Assembly (NCBI GenBank): GCA_015099395.1 | Contig: AP024096.1 | Span: forward strand, 6,861,485-6,925,484 | DNA from: Ktedonobacteria bacterium brp13 | GTDB taxonomy: Bacteria > Chloroflexota > Ktedonobacteria > Ktedonobacterales > Ktedonobacteraceae | Direction: 5' to 3' | DNA length: 64,000 nt | Notes under the pieces: generated by a model | Databases searched by the model: none | The model's input: only the letters and a program-made list of their open reading frames with translations | Told to the model about the DNA's origin: nothing | Program-made: the position numbers and the translations under genes | Shown: in pieces, positions 61,954 to 64,000 of the stretch | Layout of the letters: every line of letters starts with the position of its first letter | Numbering within the stretch: position 1 is the stretch's first letter

Positions 61954-62610
61954 CTACAGCATGAACACTCGACGCTCAGCAAACTGCTGACGTATGCCAT
62001 CAGGCACTGCATCACCTTCGCGATGCTCATACCAAAAATTAATAAGTGAAAATAGCGGTGTTCTCAGATCCAAGATCTTTGGGTCCATTGCGTCGCTTCC
62101 AGCCACATAGGTTAGTCGATAGCGAGACGCCGCAAGGATCGTGAACACATTGACTTCATTTGGGTCCGCGTAGCTATCGAGCCGATAATTTGCATTGCCA
62201 CCTGAATCAGTTTCGCTCACCAGTGTCCATTCAGGATTGTCCATGCGCGTCAACTGGTATTCCAGACTCGTAAACGTCTGCACTGGACCCATCAGGCACG
62301 GAATGACAATGCGTGCTGTCCCGAGCAAGGGAACATTCGGGCGCTCCCAGAGATCTTCATCAAAGCGCATGCCGATTGGGCCTGAAAGCTCTCCTTGCGC
62401 AACTGGATCAGGCTCATAAATCAATTGAATGGTTTGTGTTACCAGGCTCTTATGCAGCATGTTCTCCGCGTAGCGCCGCGCATCAGTGATCAGTCTGGAG
62501 ATCAGCGTGTCCTTACTGCTGAAATCGACGTTCAGATAATCCTTCGCATCGGTCAGCGTGATCGGCTCGGCACTTGGCAGAGCAATGATCTTATATGAGA
62601 TTGGCAACAC
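61954..62610 (-). CDS. Gp6-like head-tail connector protein
   Basis: A 218-residue protein. The N-terminal motif EPITLTDAKDYLNVDFSSKD followed by LITDARRYAENML is the signature of the HK97 gp6-like connector family. The C-terminal half is beta-rich, ending in ALVDG-free but connector-like helices (LRTPLFSLINFWYEHREG). It sits beneath the portal in the neck. Confidence 0.88.
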   Translation of the reverse strand: MLPISYKIIALPSAEPITLTDAKDYLNVDFSSKDTLISRLITDARRYAENMLHKSLVTQTIQLIYEPDPVAQGELSGPIGMRFDEDLWERPNVPLLGTARIVIPCLMGPVQTFTSLEYQLTRMDNPEWTLVSETDSGGNANYRLDSYADPNEVNVFTILAASRYRLTYVAGSDAMDPKILDLRTPLFSLINFWYEHREGDAVPDGIRQQFAERRVFML

Positions 62611-62619
62611 ACACCTCTT

Positions 62620-63081
62620 CTATGCCGCTGGCAAATTGAATGGGTAGCCGAGCACTGCCACCGCCGTCATGTAGCCGCCTGTGGTTGCGGTTGCAACGGT
62701 ATCGGTAATGCGCACCAGCACCTTGCCACCGGTTGGCGCTACGCTGTTTGCAAGCGTGCCCACATTGGCGTTGCCCAGGTAGCCGAATTTCTTGATGGTC
62801 TTCGCCGCGGTCGCATTGGTGACAACGTTGCTCTGCCCACTTGGGACCTGTAAGTAGGGCGCTGCGACCGTAACCCAGGTCGTTCCGCCGTCAATGCTGT
62901 CCTCCAGCGTTAACGTGTGTGTGCCATCTGTGACCACGCCAACGTCGACAATGAAGCAGAGTGCGTCATTGCCGCCGTTCAGGGCCGTTACGTCGATGCT
63001 GTCGCCGTGCGTTGTGGCTGTGATATCGGCTCCGTCGCCAAGCGCATGCTTGACGGAAAACCAGTTCATGAAATCTTTCAT
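62620..63081 (-). CDS. Head decoration-like protein
   Basis: A 153-residue beta-rich protein (LCFIVDVGVVTDGTHTLTL ... SIDGGTTW ... GKVLVRITDTVA). Its small size, composition and position directly after the capsid gene suggest a capsid decoration or stabilising protein. A palindrome lies in the gap before its start. Confidence 0.65.
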   Translation of the reverse strand: MKDFMNWFSVKHALGDGADITATTHGDSIDVTALNGGNDALCFIVDVGVVTDGTHTLTLEDSIDGGTTWVTVAAPYLQVPSGQSNVVTNATAAKTIKKFGYLGNANVGTLANSVAPTGGKVLVRITDTVATATTGGYMTAVAVLGYPFNLPAA

Positions 63082-63137
63082 GTGTGTAAACTCCCTTGCA
63101 AGGGTTAACTTTATATATTTACCTAAGCGATTTTTAC

Positions 63138-64000
63138 CTAAGCGATTTTCATAACGTGCCCGGCCTCGGACAGTGTCACATTGCCGCCAAAGCGATAGTA
63201 GCCCATGTAGCCGAAGGCATCCTCATCCGCGTATCTTTCTTGCAAGACGCGGACGCTTACCTGCTTGCGAATCACGAGTGTGTACCATTTCTGCCAGTTC
63301 GCGAACGCAATCGGGAAGTTGCCAGATGCCAGAGCAGGCATGTCCACCATTTCCTGATAGGGATAACCCATCAACTGCCCTGGTAAATCGCCTCCCATCG
63401 GACCCCACAACGGACGATTTTGCGTGTCGGTAAGCTTGCGCATATCTCCGAGCACCTCTGTCGTAAAGGCCCATACAGCCCCTTTACGATAGGCAGGCTT
63501 TAAAGCATGCTGAATATTCACCAGGTCAGGATAGGTAAAGGTACCAGTTGTTGAAGAGGTGGTATAACCTGTCGAGCCTCCCGAACCAGGATAGGCGACG
63601 TTCACGATGTCAGAGTCAGTCAGAAAGCCCTGGCACTGATTGGCACCAGCTCCTACCCCGTTCGCGATTTCGTAACCTTCAATTTTGGCGAATTGTTCAG
63701 CAAATTCGCTCATGATAAAGGCTGGCAGATCAAGCTCGCTATCGTCCAGATCCTGAGTAGAGATCTTTGTGAGTCCGTATGCTGCATACGGTGTGACCTG
63801 CACCATGCCGAACCGCGGCGTCTGTGTTTCGACACGTGTGGCCTGCTCGGGCGTTCTTGAAGCGCTACCTGTCTGCGTACGCTTACGGATCATGACCCAT
63901 GGGTTTGCCGTCATACGCACGTTGACCAGGCTGTGGAAGTCAGAGATCTGCACGACGAGCTTGATCAGTTCGTCAGCAATTTCAGGCGTGGTCAGGAAAC
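63138..64000 (-). CDS. HK97-type major capsid protein, 3' part
   Basis: The frame continues past the right edge, so about 286 C-terminal residues are visible. The end region has capsid hallmarks: LSDVRMTANPW-like stretch near residue 25 of the fragment, VTPYAAYGLTKISTQDLDDSELDL, LIYS-free but FAEQFAKIEGYEIANG, WAFTTEVLGDMRKL, and LMGYPYQEMVDMP. This is the usual fold of HK97 gp5. The N-terminal arm and any scaffold are outside the window. Confidence 0.88.
   Translation of the reverse strand, partial: FLTTPEIADELIKLVVQISDFHSLVNVRMTANPWVMIRKRTQTGSASRTPEQATRVETQTPRFGMVQVTPYAAYGLTKISTQDLDDSELDLPAFIMSEFAEQFAKIEGYEIANGVGAGANQCQGFLTDSDIVNVAYPGSGGSTGYTTSSTTGTFTYPDLVNIQHALKPAYRKGAVWAFTTEVLGDMRKLTDTQNRPLWGPMGGDLPGQLMGYPYQEMVDMPALASGNFPIAFANWQKWYTLVIRKQVSVRVLQERYADEDAFGYMGYYRFGGNVTLSEAGHVMKIA

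Larger units (their letters stand above)
25850..63104. repeat. Dispersed palindrome family CCCTTGCAAGGG
   Basis: Exact CCCTTGCAAGGG starts at 28396, 29229, 30757, 31498, 33604, 40300, 42088, 43228, 45472, 46456, 49291, 59798, 61270, 61869 and 63093. The form CCCCTGCAAGGG (or its complement) starts at 26099, 26400, 35336, 37176, 37857, 38343, 41982, 53739, 54585, 54750 and 56313. One-mismatch copies start at 25850, 36536, 40564 and 57056. Weaker ones start at 26191, 40276, 47801 and 50352. Many lie between a stop codon and the next ribosome binding site, some touching the stop. Others lie in frame inside genes, coding for PLQG, LAR or LAG. Confidence 0.92.
25464..64000. mobile_element. Prophage of an HK97-type tailed phage (right end outside window)
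   Basis: Beyond tRNA-Arg the gene style changes to short, tightly overlapping genes with integrase, early control and replication genes, endolysin, tail and capsid genes. The CCCTTGCAAGGG palindrome appears from 25850 onward and not in the host part. The left boundary therefore lies between 25463 and 25850. Late genes read leftward from the right edge; portal, large terminase and attR were not seen. The tail module has a tape measure protein and a long non-contractile-type tail gene order, which suggests a siphovirus. Confidence 0.92.

Noticed and set aside
25850..63104. Dispersed palindromes as a CRISPR array
   Set aside because: The copies are 12 bp, irregularly spaced and lie within genes; no cas operon is present. 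The Cas4-like nuclease alone does not make a CRISPR system.
25850..63104. Palindromes as terminators
   Set aside because: A 12-bp perfect palindrome without loop or T-run cannot form a useful terminator hairpin, and many copies are inside essential genes.

Overview
The window joins about 25.5 kb of bacterial chromosome to at least 38.5 kb of a tailed-phage prophage. The host part has mid-range GC, TTGACA/TATAAT-type promoters, an NarL-type two-component pair, a membrane Ser/Thr kinase with a long Thr/Ala-rich extracellular stalk, a YtrA-type GntR regulator with an ABC transporter, and ComEA/ComEC. This looks like a spore- or filament-forming Chloroflexota, probably Ktedonobacteria. That placement is an inference from gene style; no rRNA gene is present to settle it.

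Host region (1-25.5 kb). A phospholipase D-family end fragment is followed by putrescine aminotransferase (patA). Next come a small membrane protein and a purine-salvage operon: adenine deaminase, an FAD subunit, and a fused 2Fe-2S/molybdopterin hydroxylase. Then there is a GntR-ABC ATPase-permease operon, a membrane-anchored LysM-like protein, the receptor-like Ser/Thr kinase, a response regulator with its histidine kinase, an acidic protein behind a long structured leader, a degenerate tyrosine recombinase, a zinc-ribbon membrane protein, comEC, comEA and tRNA-Arg(CCG).

Prophage (about 25.5 kb to beyond 64 kb). The left junction lies just after tRNA-Arg. A 55-bp inverted copy of the tRNA promoter and 5' half sits about 150 bp downstream of the gene. 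The lysogeny side (26.6-31.9 kb) holds two small Xre-type regulators, a proline-rich membrane protein, an orphan HsdM-type methyltransferase and a complete tyrosine integrase. A leftward early operon of small, mostly unknown proteins plus a phage DnaN clamp fills 31.6-39.2 kb. A rightward replication operon (39.4-43.7 kb) carries a RusA-like resolvase, a DUF3987-like protein and a primase. A leftward helicase operon (46.8-44.7 kb) and a rightward operon with an SSB-like protein and a Cas4/RecB-like nuclease (47.0-50.1 kb) follow. The late genes read leftward from the right edge: HK97-type capsid, head-tail connectors, tail proteins, tail assembly chaperone with a -1 frameshift, tape measure, large tail-tip protein, a TM/coiled-coil protein, amidase endolysin and a holin-like protein. 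Portal, large terminase and the right attachment site lie outside the window.

Three signals stand out. First, a 12-bp palindrome, CCCTTGCAAGGG or a near form, occurs about 34 times in the prophage, in gene gaps and inside genes, and I found no full copy in the flanking 25.8 kb. Second, at least five textbook promoters in the early region carry a common ATGAACTT/AAGTTCA element in their spacers, which suggests one regulator for all early operons. Third, two related noncoding elements with inverted repeats (25.9-26.3 and 41.9-42.1 kb) are candidates for replication or control sites.
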